From Bacteroidota bacterium (GTDB taxonomy: Bacteria; Bacteroidota; Bacteroidia; Chitinophagales; Chitinophagaceae): DNA of 64,000 nt. Below the pieces are notes generated by a model that did not search any database, had not been told where the DNA came from, and saw only the letters and a program-made list of their open reading frames with translations. The translations under genes and the position numbers were made by a program. Of the stretch, positions 43,624 through 53,472 are shown piece by piece. Position 1 is the first letter of the stretch, and the number at the start of each line of letters is the position of its first letter. The stretch is taken from NCBI GenBank assembly GCA_016183765.1, contig JACPEA010000002.1:1-64000 (forward strand), read 5' to 3'.

Positions 43624-44496
43624 TCAGATATTGGACAGGATACCCAGTGTTTTTTGTATCAGGTTCTCCACTGCTGCTGCGCCGTCTTTGCTGAAGGTCT
43701 TTTCTACCCGGTTGGCAACGATGGCACTTAAACTGAGACATTGGTGCCCCAGTAAGCGGCTCAATCCGTACATGGCGCTTGTTTCCATTTCAAAGTTCGT
43801 AATGCGGTGGTTGCCATAACGGAAACTGGTTAACTGGTCTATCAGTTCCGGGTTGGTAAGGCCCAGTCGCAATACACGTCCCTGAGGACCATAAAAACCC
43901 GGGCAGGTGACCGTAATGCCATGGAAGAACCCTTCCACAAAATATTTATGGATACCTGCGCCGGAAGAACTGATATAAGGCGTGGTTATGTTCTCCATAG
44001 GCGTATGTGCTCCAAATGCCTGTAATAGCTGGCGTTCTTCCTCGTTGTTGTCGCGACGGTAAAAGTTCAGCAGGTTGTCTATGCCCAGTCCATGGGTACT
44101 GGCTACGGCACTGTCAACCGGTATGTCGGACTGGAGCGCACCGGATGTACCAACCCTTACAATGGTCAGTTGTGAGAGGGTGGGTTTGATGGTACGGGTA
44201 GTGAAATCGATATTCGCCAGTGCATCCAGTTCGTTGAAAACGATATCAATATTGTCTGGCCCGATACCGGTAGATACCACCGACAGTCTTTTTTTTCCGA
44301 TGAACCCGGTATGGGTAATGAATTCGCGATGTTGGCTTTTGTATTCAATGCTGTCAAAATGTTTACTTACTTCTGCTACACGGTCGGGGTCGCCAACGGT
44401 AATGACGGTAGTGGCCAGTTCTTCCGGCCTGAGATCGAGGTGGTACACGGCCCCCCGGTTATTGATGATCAACTCGCTATCAGCAATTCTGTTCAT
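43624..44496 (-). CDS. Nucleoside phosphorylase (uridine phosphorylase-like)
   Basis: The family splits nucleosides with phosphate into base and ribose-1-phosphate. VITVGDPDRVAEVSKHFDSI gives the N-terminal phosphate site (GDPxR), VVSTGIGPDNIDIVFNEL the second, LTIVRVGTSGALQSDIPVDS the third, and ITNFEMETSAMYGLSRLLGH the sugar-contacting E-M-E. The 290 residues are longer than E. coli Udp (253) but usual for Bacteroidota. Futalosine hydrolase belongs to the same superfamily, but the motifs here are closer to uridine phosphorylase. It precedes dapF by 65 bases. Confidence 0.9.
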   Translation of the reverse strand: MNRIADSELIINNRGAVYHLDLRPEELATTVITVGDPDRVAEVSKHFDSIEYKSQHREFITHTGFIGKKRLSVVSTGIGPDNIDIVFNELDALANIDFTTRTIKPTLSQLTIVRVGTSGALQSDIPVDSAVASTHGLGIDNLLNFYRRDNNEEERQLLQAFGAHTPMENITTPYISSSGAGIHKYFVEGFFHGITVTCPGFYGPQGRVLRLGLTNPELIDQLTSFRYGNHRITNFEMETSAMYGLSRLLGHQCLSLSAIVANRVEKTFSKDGAAAVENLIQKTLGILSNI

Positions 44497-44647
44497 ATAA
44501 ATGGTACATTAGCTGCCAAATTTCGGCTTTTCAGATTTAGAATTTTAAAATTCCTTTGATTGCTTTATTTTCGCAGCGCTGTCACTGAGAGGATGCAGCA
44601 GAAAAACTGATTGTAGTTAAATAACTACAAGTTTATCGATAAAAAAA

Positions 44648-44718
44648 GGTCCTGTGGCCGAGTGGCTAGGCAGAGCTCTGCAAAAGCTTCCACAGCGGTT
44701 CGAATCCGCTCGGGACCT
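44648..44718 (+). tRNA. tRNA-Cys (GCA)
   Basis: The acceptor arm pairs GGTCCTG with CGGGACC (one G-T pair) and the discriminator base is T, as usual for cysteine tRNA. The anticodon loop CTGCAAA carries GCA between GAGCT and AGCTT. The T arm is GCGGTTCGAATCCGC. CCA is not encoded. A terminator follows 15 bases later. Confidence 0.95.
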
Positions 44719-44732
44719 CTGGAACCAGAATG

Positions 44733-44760
44733 AAAAAGCCCGCTATTTGGCGGGTTTTTT
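44733..44760 (+). terminator. Terminator of tRNA-Cys
   Basis: GCCCGC pairs with GCGGG(T) around TATTT, with an A-run before and a T-run after. It lies directly behind the tRNA. Confidence 0.85.
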
Positions 44761-44913
44761 CATTGATAATCGTTGATATATACATTATGTAAGCGGCTTT
44801 GTCCATTTCTCCCTCCCTTTTCTATACGCATCAGTGGCATTTCTCAGCCCAGCAGATGTGGAAATCTTTTTGCGAAAAAATTAACTTTTTCGTCAAAAAA
44901 TAGAGTTTTTACT

Positions 44914-44966
44914 TACATTTGTAGTGTAATCTTTACAAATAAATCGTTGTTTTAACGAAAGATTAC
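44914..44966 (+). promoter_or_regulatory. Promoter box and leader hairpin of the giant secreted-protein gene
   Basis: TACATTTG (44914-44921) is a perfect match to TAnnTTTG. Right behind it GTAATCTTT (44926-44934) pairs with AAAGATTAC (44958-44966), and CGTT (44945-44948) pairs with AACG (44954-44957) inside it. The transcript would begin within or just before this stem-loop, which is followed by about 90 bases of leader before the ATG at 45060. The structure could stabilise the mRNA or regulate translation; this is inference. Confidence 0.6.
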
Positions 44967-45059
44967 GGCCAAAAGCACAGATTCTGAGGCGGTTGTGCTT
45001 TCAAAATCCAAATCCTGCACGATCCGTACAATCGTATTCTTCCAAAAGAATATAGCAAG

Positions 45060-48000
45060 ATGTTAAAAATGGAGCCAAAACTTTACACCAAAACTAGTTT
45101 ACGCTTACGGGCATTTGCCAAAGCATTTTTTCTATGTTTGGTAACATTCGTCCTATCTACCTCAGTAGCATGGGCTCAACCTGCATCGGGGTTGAATTTT
45201 GATGGTCTGAATGATAATGTGAGCATTCCTGTCCAGCCTGCCCTAAACATCAGTGCTGCAATTACAATAGAAACCTGGATCAAACCCATCAAGCCTAATG
45301 GGGTTCAGGATATTGTTTCCAAATCACAGTCGGGAACTGAAAGCGGTTATATGCTAAGGACCATTTCCGGCTGGATCACTATCGACTTCTGGGCCTACAT
45401 GAATGGATATGGTTGGAAAAGACTGTCGGTTCCTTTCGGGGCTGGTAAATTGGGCCAATGGCACCATATTGCAGCCACCTATGATGGTAAAGTAATGCGG
45501 GTATTTATTGATGCGGTGCAGGCTGGTCAGTTAAATTTTTCCGGATCATTGATTACGAACAACAACCCCCTGACCATTGGGGTACAGCCAGGGTATACCA
45601 GTTATTTCGGCGGATCACTTGATGAGACCAGGATCTGGAACAGGGCCCTGTCTCAGTGCGAGATTGCCCAGCACATGAACTGTGAACTTACTGGTACTGA
45701 AGAGGGTCTTGCTGCATATTATCAATATAACCAGGGTGTTTCAGATGCGGCCAATCCGGCTGAAACGCAGTTGCTGGATGCCGGTGCAAATGCGGTCAAT
45801 GGCACATTGAAAAATTTTGGACTGGCATCTGCCACTTCCAACTGGACTTCCGGCATTGTTAGACCCGGTGTTAGCTGCCAACCTTTTACAGCTCCTTTGG
45901 CTACCGCAACCTGTGAGCAGTCGGCTGTTCCGGTAGGGGGTGCCATCCGTTTGTTTGCAACAGGGGTGGGAACTTTTAAGTGGGGGGGGCCTAACGGCTT
46001 TATCTCAACAGAACAAAATCCCGTCATAGATGGGGTGGGTACCAATACCAGCGGTACTTATACGGTTACGGTAGATAATAACAGTTGTGGTGTTACTGCG
46101 AGTACCGTTGTTACCGTAGCCCCTTCGGCCAGTGGTTTGAACTTTGACGGATCCAACGATAATGTAGTTGTGGCCGACAAACCAGAGTTCAACAGCAGTA
46201 CCTTCACAATTGAATCATGGATCTATCCTACGGGCGGTTCTACCATTATCCAGAATGTACTGACCAAATCAAGTGGGTTCGGGACTACCGGTTATAAATT
46301 TCCCAAGACCAACGACCGCTGGAGCACTTTCACATTCGAATTATCGGTAGATGGTCAATGGCAGATACTTTCTGCCCCGATACCCGGCGGCGCCCTGAAC
46401 AAATGGAACCATGTTGCGGCTACTTACGATGGTTATTTCATGCGTATCTATCTCAATGGAAACCTGGCGGGCACTCAGGAAGTAAACGGAACTTACACTA
46501 CCAACTCGGAAGATATTATAATCGGCGGCCAGAAGGGCAGGGCAGAGTTCTTTGGTGGCGGGTTGGATGAGCTGAGGGTATGGAGCCGTGCATTATCACA
46601 GTGTGAGATCATCAACAATATGAAGAACTGTGAGTTGAATGGCGACAATGATGGTATCTCAAAACAACTCGGACTGGCTGCCTACTACCGCCTGAACCAG
46701 GGATTATTAAACCTGAACAACGCATCTACTAACATACTTGCCGATTCGAGCGGGCATGGTAACCATGGCGTACTTACCAATTTTGCATTGACCGGAACAG
46801 CGTCGAACTGGGTGGAAGGTAAAGTGTATGGCATGTGTGATTACTTTATACCGCCAGGACTGGCCGCTTCAGCCAATGGTTCTACCTTCCAGATCGGTAG
46901 TATGGTGAACCTGTTTGCGGCCAATGGTAATGGAACCGATATGTGGGAAGGTCCTAACGGGTTTGCCGCAGCTGTCTCCAATCCTGTCATCAACGATGTT
47001 CAGCTGAACCAGGCGGGTATCTATACTGTCATCAATTCTTATGTGAACTGCGTGGTGAATGCCAGTACGCGGATCAAAGTATCAAACCTGCCACAGATCA
47101 TTGCCAACGGACCTACGGAGATCTGTCCCTCTACATCTGTAACACTGTCTTCTGCCAATACAGGTACTGCTTACCAGTGGTACAGGAATGGCGTGGCGAT
47201 CGCAGGTGCCGCTGCACATGATCTTGCAGCTGACCAGACAGGCGATTATACGGTTAAAGTAACCAATGGTGCGGAAGTGATCATTTCTGCTTCGCTAAGA
47301 GTAACCGTTATTCCCGATGTTACGGCGCCGGTACCCGTTGTAGCAACCCTGCCTGTATTGAACCTGGTTGCACCGGCTACGGTAACCACCATTCCAACGG
47401 CCAATGACAATTGTCGCGGCCTCATCAATGGTACAGCAGATATTCCGCTGCGTTTTACCAAACCCGGTAGTTACCTGATCACCTGGAGTTATAACGACCA
47501 GAATGGCAATATCACTCCACAAACACAAACCGTGGTTGTGGCCGATGTGATGCCGCCGGTGATCACGGTTCCTTCAACAATCACATTGAATGCTGACGTT
47601 ACTGTATGTGGGGCTGTTGCCAATTTTACAGCTACTGCAACAGACGATTCAGAACTGCCTGTCAGCATCAGTTATAGCCCAACACCCGGATCTGTATTCC
47701 CTGTAGGACAAACCCTGGTTATGGTCACCGCATCCGATGCCAGCAATAATACTAGCACCGCTACATTTACCGTGAATGTATTACCAACAGTGGTTACACC
47801 GGTTACCGGCAATGCTTCTATCTGTGTAGGAAATACCACGGTACTTTCTACCAATGCCAGCAATGGCGGTACCTGGAGTTCCGATAATAACCTGGTGGCT
47901 GTTGTTGATGCGGCTGGTATTGTTACTGGTTTGTCCGTCGGTACGGCCAACATCAGGTATACCAATGCCTGTGGCGTTTCTGCCAGCAAATGGGTTACTG

Positions 48001-50912
48001 TAACGGGGCTGCCTGTTGCTTCCATCACTGCCTATGGCGCTACCGCATTCTGTGCCGGTGGTTCTGTGCAGCTTTCCGCTGTTGCAGGAACAGGTTATAC
48101 CTATCAATGGAACCTGGACGGTAACCCGATTGCGGGGGCCGCAACAGATATTTATTCAGCCGCCGTGTCGGGTAACTACACGGTAACCGTTAACAACGCG
48201 GTATGCGCTGTTACTTCTGCTGCTATTGCCGTTACTGCCAATCCCATGCCGGTTGCTGCTGTTACGGCTGCTTCGGCCACTGCCTTTTGTACCGGTAGTT
48301 CTGTGGTATTGACCGCTACGGGTTCCGGAACCTACCAGTGGTTGAAAGATGGCGTGGCACTGAGTGGCATTACCACACAAAACTATACAGCTGCTGTTAG
48401 TGGAGATTACAGTGTGATAGTAACTGGTCAGACCGGTTGTACCTCTGCTTCAAACATTATCAGCGTAACAGTGAACCAGGCACCTGTTGCTTCTGTAACA
48501 GCCCAGGGTACTACTGTTTTCTGTGCCGGTGGTTCAGTAATACTTTCTGCCAATACGGGTGCAGGTTATACCTATCAATGGAATAACAATGGTGCGCCCA
48601 TCGCAAATGCCAATACAGTAAACTATACAGCTTCTGCCAACGGAAACTATTCTGTGACCATCAGTAACGGCTACTGTTCTGCTGTTTCTGCGGAATTGCC
48701 GGTTCTGGTGAATGAAGTTCCTGTTGCAACCATTACAGCCGCTTCGGCTGCTACTTTCTGTGCCGGTGGTTCTGTATTACTCACAGCAAGTGCCGGAACA
48801 TCTTATAACTGGAAAAGAAACGGGGTAGGACTGGGTGTTACTACAGCAACTTATACCGCTACTGTCTCAGGAAACTATTCGGTTGAACTTACTAATGCAA
48901 ACGGTTGTGCATCTACGTCTGCCGCTATCAACATTACGGTGAATGAAGTGCCGGTTGCTTCTGTAACAGCCGGGGGGGCTACTACCTTCTGTACCGGTGG
49001 TTCAGTACTACTTTCAGCCAGTACGGGAACAGGTTATATGTATCAATGGAATAACAATGGTACGCTTATAGCGGGCAGCAATACCGCCAATTATACGGCT
49101 TCTGCCAGTGGAAATTATGCGGTTGTTGTAACCAATGCATCTGGTTGCACTATGCAATCTCCTGCCATGACTGTTACCGTTGATGCTAAACCGGTAGTAG
49201 CTAATATTACAGGTAATACAACCGTGAATGCCGGATCTTCTGTACAACTGGCCTGTGCTACCACGGGTGGTGTGTGGAGCAGTAATAATGGTAATGCAAC
49301 AGTCAACACTAACGGGCAGGTTACGGGTATTGCAGCCGGTACATCCATTATTACGTATACAATAACCAATACATCCGGTTGCACAGTTTCGGTAACCACT
49401 ACGGTTACAGTTACCGATATACCTCTTTGTAATGTACTGCCCGTGGCTACCGTTACGACAGGTGGGGCAGATATATTCTGTAACAAACTTATTTTAACAG
49501 GTACTGCCAATGCGGCAAACGCTACTTACCAGTGGGTGACAGGTAATCAGGTACCTGTGGGCAACTCACCGGAAATTGTGTTGACACAAGCCAGTGCAGA
49601 TGGTGATTATCAATTGTATGTTACTGCCGGAGGCTGTACCAGTCTGCCAGCCGTGTATACATTCCGTAAACAGAACCTGGCGGCCAGTTATACAATACTT
49701 GCCTATGATAAAGTGCAATTAGGTGCCAATAATGTGATCGCTTCGGGTAGTGTGGGTGTTATATCAACCAAAGGTGAAGCCACATTCCATAACAATAGTT
49801 CTGTGGATGCTCCTGGTTCATTTGTTAAAGCAAGAAAGATCGATAGGGATGGTAAAAACATCACCATCGCTAACCCAATCTACAGTGCCGCTACCGGTAT
49901 CCAGTTGCCTGTTATGTTCTATAATACCACAAGTGCCTGGAACCTGTCCAAAGCCAGTGTTGCGCCATCTGCCACTGCCAGTTTGCAGGGAAATTATAAA
50001 GATCTTACTATCCGGAAAGGTGCAACAGTGACATTGAATGGTACCATCTTCGGAACCATTCGTATAGAACAGGGTGCACAGGTAACATTTACAGCACCGT
50101 TGATTCATATTGAAAAACTGGATGTGGTAAAAGGACCCCGCTACGGATACAGTTATATTCGTTTCATGCAGGATGCCAAAATACTGGTTCGTAAATCGGT
50201 AAGTATTGGTAGCCAGGTGTTCGTGAATCCTGATAACCGAAGCGTAACTTTTTACCTGGGTGAGGCAGGCAAGGATAATGCTAAGAATAAATACGGCGAC
50301 TGGGATGACGAGGGGGATGGTGCCAGATTCAGTGTGAAAGGCGGCGATACCCGCATCAATGCCAATATCTATATTCCCGGAGGTAAATTAAAAGTTACCG
50401 GCGGATATGCTTACGGCGATTATGGAAGCGGCCAGGGCAATTGCGACCGCGATGATGACGAGGATAAGTATTATGAAAAGGGTAATAGTTATGTGTATAT
50501 GACCGGTTTCTTCATTGCCGGAGAAGTGGAAAGCAATGGAAAAAATGTAAACTGGAATAGTTTTGATTGTGGCGCTGCCGCTGTACCTGTGCTGAATGCT
50601 GTTACGGCTGTTATCAACCAATCAACTGCGGCCGAAGAGAAATCAGAACAGATCACTACAGAAGCAGCGCTGAAAGTGACCGTGATGCCTAATCCGACGA
50701 CAACATATTTTACTTTGAAATTTGAAAGCAAGTACCAGGCACCGGTTACTCTCCGGGTGATGGACGCTAATGGCAGGGTAGTGGATGCCAGGTCAAAGAT
50801 CGAGCCCAACAGTAGTTTCCAGATAGGCGCCAACTACCAGAGCGGTACTTATTTTGCAGAAATGATACAGGGATCCCAGAGAAAAGTGGTGCAACTGATC
50901 AAACTGCGTTAA
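45060..50912 (+). CDS. Giant secreted multidomain protein with T9SS sorting domain
   Basis: The 1950-residue protein is a cell-surface or released cargo of the type IX secretion system. A signal peptide (FLCLVTFVLSTSVAWAQ) ends near residue 40. Two LamG/concanavalin-type domains follow at about 42-230 (LNFDGLNDNVSIPVQPALNI, WHHIAATYDGKVMRVFID) and 360-560, each followed by an Ig-like domain. A HYR domain lies near 830-920 (PPVITVPSTITLNADVTVCG). Two BIG2-like domains with GTWSSDNN and GVWSSNNG bracket a run of five Ig-like repeats at about 985-1380, each containing FC.GGSV and YQW. A stretch of about 350 residues without a known domain (DWDDEGDGARFSVKG) comes before the C-terminal sorting domain at 1870-1950 (KVTVMPNPTTTYFTLKF, GTYFAEMIQG). 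Likely roles are adhesion or glycan binding; no catalytic domain is seen. ATG 45069 is an alternative start. Confidence 0.9.
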   Translation: MLKMEPKLYTKTSLRLRAFAKAFFLCLVTFVLSTSVAWAQPASGLNFDGLNDNVSIPVQPALNISAAITIETWIKPIKPNGVQDIVSKSQSGTESGYMLRTISGWITIDFWAYMNGYGWKRLSVPFGAGKLGQWHHIAATYDGKVMRVFIDAVQAGQLNFSGSLITNNNPLTIGVQPGYTSYFGGSLDETRIWNRALSQCEIAQHMNCELTGTEEGLAAYYQYNQGVSDAANPAETQLLDAGANAVNGTLKNFGLASATSNWTSGIVRPGVSCQPFTAPLATATCEQSAVPVGGAIRLFATGVGTFKWGGPNGFISTEQNPVIDGVGTNTSGTYTVTVDNNSCGVTASTVVTVAPSASGLNFDGSNDNVVVADKPEFNSSTFTIESWIYPTGGSTIIQNVLTKSSGFGTTGYKFPKTNDRWSTFTFELSVDGQWQILSAPIPGGALNKWNHVAATYDGYFMRIYLNGNLAGTQEVNGTYTTNSEDIIIGGQKGRAEFFGGGLDELRVWSRALSQCEIINNMKNCELNGDNDGISKQLGLAAYYRLNQGLLNLNNASTNILADSSGHGNHGVLTNFALTGTASNWVEGKVYGMCDYFIPPGLAASANGSTFQIGSMVNLFAANGNGTDMWEGPNGFAAAVSNPVINDVQLNQAGIYTVINSYVNCVVNASTRIKVSNLPQIIANGPTEICPSTSVTLSSANTGTAYQWYRNGVAIAGAAAHDLAADQTGDYTVKVTNGAEVIISASLRVTVIPDVTAPVPVVATLPVLNLVAPATVTTIPTANDNCRGLINGTADIPLRFTKPGSYLITWSYNDQNGNITPQTQTVVVADVMPPVITVPSTITLNADVTVCGAVANFTATATDDSELPVSISYSPTPGSVFPVGQTLVMVTASDASNNTSTATFTVNVLPTVVTPVTGNASICVGNTTVLSTNASNGGTWSSDNNLVAVVDAAGIVTGLSVGTANIRYTNACGVSASKWVTVTGLPVASITAYGATAFCAGGSVQLSAVAGTGYTYQWNLDGNPIAGAATDIYSAAVSGNYTVTVNNAVCAVTSAAIAVTANPMPVAAVTAASATAFCTGSSVVLTATGSGTYQWLKDGVALSGITTQNYTAAVSGDYSVIVTGQTGCTSASNIISVTVNQAPVASVTAQGTTVFCAGGSVILSANTGAGYTYQWNNNGAPIANANTVNYTASANGNYSVTISNGYCSAVSAELPVLVNEVPVATITAASAATFCAGGSVLLTASAGTSYNWKRNGVGLGVTTATYTATVSGNYSVELTNANGCASTSAAINITVNEVPVASVTAGGATTFCTGGSVLLSASTGTGYMYQWNNNGTLIAGSNTANYTASASGNYAVVVTNASGCTMQSPAMTVTVDAKPVVANITGNTTVNAGSSVQLACATTGGVWSSNNGNATVNTNGQVTGIAAGTSIITYTITNTSGCTVSVTTTVTVTDIPLCNVLPVATVTTGGADIFCNKLILTGTANAANATYQWVTGNQVPVGNSPEIVLTQASADGDYQLYVTAGGCTSLPAVYTFRKQNLAASYTILAYDKVQLGANNVIASGSVGVISTKGEATFHNNSSVDAPGSFVKARKIDRDGKNITIANPIYSAATGIQLPVMFYNTTSAWNLSKASVAPSATASLQGNYKDLTIRKGATVTLNGTIFGTIRIEQGAQVTFTAPLIHIEKLDVVKGPRYGYSYIRFMQDAKILVRKSVSIGSQVFVNPDNRSVTFYLGEAGKDNAKNKYGDWDDEGDGARFSVKGGDTRINANIYIPGGKLKVTGGYAYGDYGSGQGNCDRDDDEDKYYEKGNSYVYMTGFFIAGEVESNGKNVNWNSFDCGAAAVPVLNAVTAVINQSTAAEEKSEQITTEAALKVTVMPNPTTTYFTLKFESKYQAPVTLRVMDANGRVVDARSKIEPNSSFQIGANYQSGTYFAEMIQGSQRKVVQLIKLR
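48030..49170 (+). repeat. Five tandem Ig-like repeats in the giant protein gene
   Basis: A TTCTGTGCCGGTGGTTCTGT-like segment recurs at about 48050, 48285, 48520, 48760 and 48990, roughly every 235-240 bases, followed each time by YQW codons and AACTATACAGC-like strings. The copies differ at many third positions, so the duplication is not recent, but high identity in places may allow recombination between copies. Confidence 0.8.
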
Positions 50913-50934
50913 CCATTCACTATGATATCTTAGT

Positions 50935-50966
50935 AAAGAGGCGTACATGTTGCGCCTCTTTTTTTG
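50935..50966 (+). terminator. Terminator of the giant secreted-protein gene
   Basis: AAAGAGGCG (50935-50943) pairs with CGCCTCTTT (50953-50961), followed by a T-run. A perfect GTAGTC-GAAA-GACTAC hairpin follows at 50974-50989, without a T-run. Confidence 0.88.
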
Positions 50967-51179
50967 TCAAGCTGTAGTCGAAAGACTACCTCTCTGCTAT
51001 CCGCCTTACCACAGACAATTTCGAACTTGACTATTTGTGGGCGAACTGCTTCGTCGTTCCTTTACACCGAAATTGATAAGATCAGAATTGAAAATTAACA
51101 GGTTAGTGTATCCCAGCCGGTTTGTGTATCAATGGAACACCATAGGGTAAGCTAAGGCAGTTAAAAAGTGGAGGTAATT

Positions 51180-51809
51180 ATGCGGGTTTTATTAGCAGAT
51201 GATCATACGATCGTTAGAGACGGCATCAGGCATGTATTGATGGAATCGCATCCGAACATCTCTATTGTAGATGTGTCCAGCTCTGAAGAACTGATCCAGC
51301 ACGCCAAAAAAGAAAAATGGGATGTGATCGTTACCGATATTTCCATGCCACCGGGTAAATCCGGCCTGGAAGCCATCCAGGAGATCAAAAAAGCAAAACC
51401 GGATACCCCCATCCTGGTACTCAGTATGCATGCCCCTGCCCAATACGCTTTGCAGGCCATTAAATCCGGCGCCTCAGGTTATCTTACCAAAGGAGTGGCA
51501 ACGCTGGAACTGGTGAAAGCCCTGGAAACAGTGGCTTCCGGAAAGAAATACCTGAGTCCCGAAGTTGTTTACCTGATAGCTGATTTTATAGAACATACGC
51601 AGCGAAGCGTTTTAATTAGTAAATTGTCCGACAGGGAAAAAGAGGTTTTCCGGATGCTGGCAACCGGGATGACCACAACTGAGATCGCAAAATCTTTATC
51701 GCTCAGTCATAATACTATCAGTACATTCAGAGGAAGGATTTTTGAAAAAATGGGTTTTCATTCCAATGTAGAACTGATCAAATATGCAATTGCCAATAAA
51801 ATAATTTGA
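51180..51809 (+). CDS. NarL/FixJ-family response regulator
   Basis: From ATG 51180 (MRVLLADDHTIVRDGI) the receiver domain has the acidic pair Asp7/Asp8, phosphate-accepting Asp53 in VIVTDISMPPGKSG and Lys in GYLTKG. The LuxR-type helix-turn-helix lies at about 140-205 (LSDREKEVFRMLATGMTTTEIAKSLSLS). GGAGG seven bases upstream of this ATG is a good ribosome-binding site and decides against the earlier in-frame ATG at 51168. It is close in sequence to the regulator at 53469 and flanks the sensor kinase with it. Confidence 0.93.
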   Translation: MRVLLADDHTIVRDGIRHVLMESHPNISIVDVSSSEELIQHAKKEKWDVIVTDISMPPGKSGLEAIQEIKKAKPDTPILVLSMHAPAQYALQAIKSGASGYLTKGVATLELVKALETVASGKKYLSPEVVYLIADFIEHTQRSVLISKLSDREKEVFRMLATGMTTTEIAKSLSLSHNTISTFRGRIFEKMGFHSNVELIKYAIANKII

Positions 51810-51873
51810 TGCTGTTCCGCTGTTTTTCCCTGCGGCTGGAACAGATAGCAGGCAGGTAATTTTCGGATAAAAT

Positions 51874-53472
51874 ATGAAAACAGGCGTTAAGGGTGGTGGT
51901 ATATTCTCTATTTTTGGTAAGCTCTCGCTGCAGGCAATTTTACTCACCCTTCAGATACTGCTGCTTCTCTTTTTTCAATGGTGGAATACCGATGGAACTT
52001 TTACCTGGGTGATCTATCTCCTGGGATTCTCCAGCCTGGTGACCATCCTGTTTGTTTTTCCTTCGCAACGGCTTGCACAAACTAATGGCCAGGTGGTAGA
52101 GGTATTGGAAAATATACCTGATGGATACCTGGCTTTGAATGCAGACGGAACCATTACAGAAATGAACCGCTTAGCCCTACAGGTGCTGGAACGTTCCGGC
52201 GAAGGGCTGTATGGGAAACCGATCACCGGAATCTTCAGTGAAACGGCCTGTAAGCCTTTTTACCGGTCTCTGGAAAAATTGCATGCAGAACAAACCAATC
52301 AGCACCTCGATCTCTATGTGCCTGTTTTGCAGAAATGGCTGGTAGTGTACCTGCACCTGTCCGATAAGGGTGTGCTCGTGTTTTTCAGGGATATTACCGG
52401 GAAGAAAAAACAACAGGTATTGCTGAAACTTTTTGAGTCTGTCATAACCCGGAGCTCCGACAGCATCCTGATCACCGAAGCAGAACCCATCGATCTGCCC
52501 GGACCGCGGATCCTGTATGCAAATGAGGCTTTTGTACGGATGACCGGTTATTCGCTGGAAGAAGTGTTAGGACAAACGCCCCGGATACTGCAGAGAGCAG
52601 ATACCGACCGCAAACAGCTTGACAGGATACGCCAGGCTTTGGAGAAATGGCAGCCTGTAGAGGCGGAATTATTGAATTATAAAAAGAATGGAGAGCCTTT
52701 CTGGGTAAGTACGTCCATTGTCCCCATTGCCAATGAAAAAGGCTGGTATACCAATTGGATAGCCATACAAAGGGATATCACGGAACGGAAAAAAAACGAA
52801 GAGGAATTGTGCACCAAGAATAAGGAGTTGAAGAATCTTTCTTCCTACCTGCAGAATGTGCGCGAAAAAGAACGGAAATCAGTTGCCCGGGAAGTGCATG
52901 ATGAACTGGGACAACTGGCATCGGCCCTGAAAATGGATATCGACTGGTTGTCCATACGCCTGGCGGCTGGGGAGGAATCCAGTAAAAAAAGGATCAGCCA
53001 TGCCACCCGTACGCTGGAAATTATGCTGGCCTATATCCATAAGATAGCCGCGGACCTCCGGCCCAGTATTCTGGACGACTTCGGACTCAATGTTACCCTG
53101 CAATGGCATTGTAGTGAGTTTCACAATATGAACGGGATTGAGTGTATCTTTGAGTCGACATTGGACGACAGGGGATTGCCGGGTAATGTGAAGACGGAAT
53201 TGTTCAGGATCGCACAGGAATCGCTGAATAATGTATGGCGTCATGCCGATGCCAGTTATGTGAACGTGGTACTGCTGGAAGAAGGAGAGCGGATCTGTTT
53301 ATCTGTAATGGATAACGGGAAGGGGTTTGAAACATCAGAAAAACGTAATACATTGGGGTTGATAGGATTAAGGGAAAGAGCCCTGTCGGTAGGAGGAGAA
53401 CTGAAGATCAAAAGTGAACCCGGAAAAGGAACAACCGTTATTGCATATATACCTAAAAAACTGAGCTTATGA
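51874..53472 (+). CDS. NarX-type PAS histidine kinase
   Basis: The membrane sensor phosphorylates the adjacent regulators. It has two transmembrane helices (about residues 17-36 and 43-62), two PAS domains at about 75-180 (ENIPDGYLALNADGTI) and 185-305 (ILYANEAFVRMTGYSLEEVLGQ, with PAC motif YTNWIAIQRDITERK), a HisKA_3 dimerisation domain with His342 in SVAREVHDELGQL and a C-terminal HATPase_c (ESLNNVWRHADASY, VMDNGKGFE, LGLIGLRERAL). This is the NarX/DegS subfamily that pairs with NarL-type regulators. Its last codons overlap the downstream regulator start by four bases. The signal is unknown; no periplasmic loop of size is present, so sensing is probably cytoplasmic through PAS. Confidence 0.94.
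   Translation: MKTGVKGGGIFSIFGKLSLQAILLTLQILLLLFFQWWNTDGTFTWVIYLLGFSSLVTILFVFPSQRLAQTNGQVVEVLENIPDGYLALNADGTITEMNRLALQVLERSGEGLYGKPITGIFSETACKPFYRSLEKLHAEQTNQHLDLYVPVLQKWLVVYLHLSDKGVLVFFRDITGKKKQQVLLKLFESVITRSSDSILITEAEPIDLPGPRILYANEAFVRMTGYSLEEVLGQTPRILQRADTDRKQLDRIRQALEKWQPVEAELLNYKKNGEPFWVSTSIVPIANEKGWYTNWIAIQRDITERKKNEEELCTKNKELKNLSSYLQNVREKERKSVAREVHDELGQLASALKMDIDWLSIRLAAGEESSKKRISHATRTLEIMLAYIHKIAADLRPSILDDFGLNVTLQWHCSEFHNMNGIECIFESTLDDRGLPGNVKTELFRIAQESLNNVWRHADASYVNVVLLEEGERICLSVMDNGKGFETSEKRNTLGLIGLRERALSVGGELKIKSEPGKGTTVIAYIPKKLSL

Noticed and set aside
43558-43741. N-terminal extension of dapF by 61 codons
   Set aside because: The conserved DapF N-terminus begins at 43558 and the extension is low-complexity and basic.
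50974-50989. GTAGTC-GAAA-GACTAC hairpin as a small RNA or riboswitch
   Set aside because: Only a six-pair stem with a GAAA loop and no further structure or conservation evidence; noted with the terminator only.
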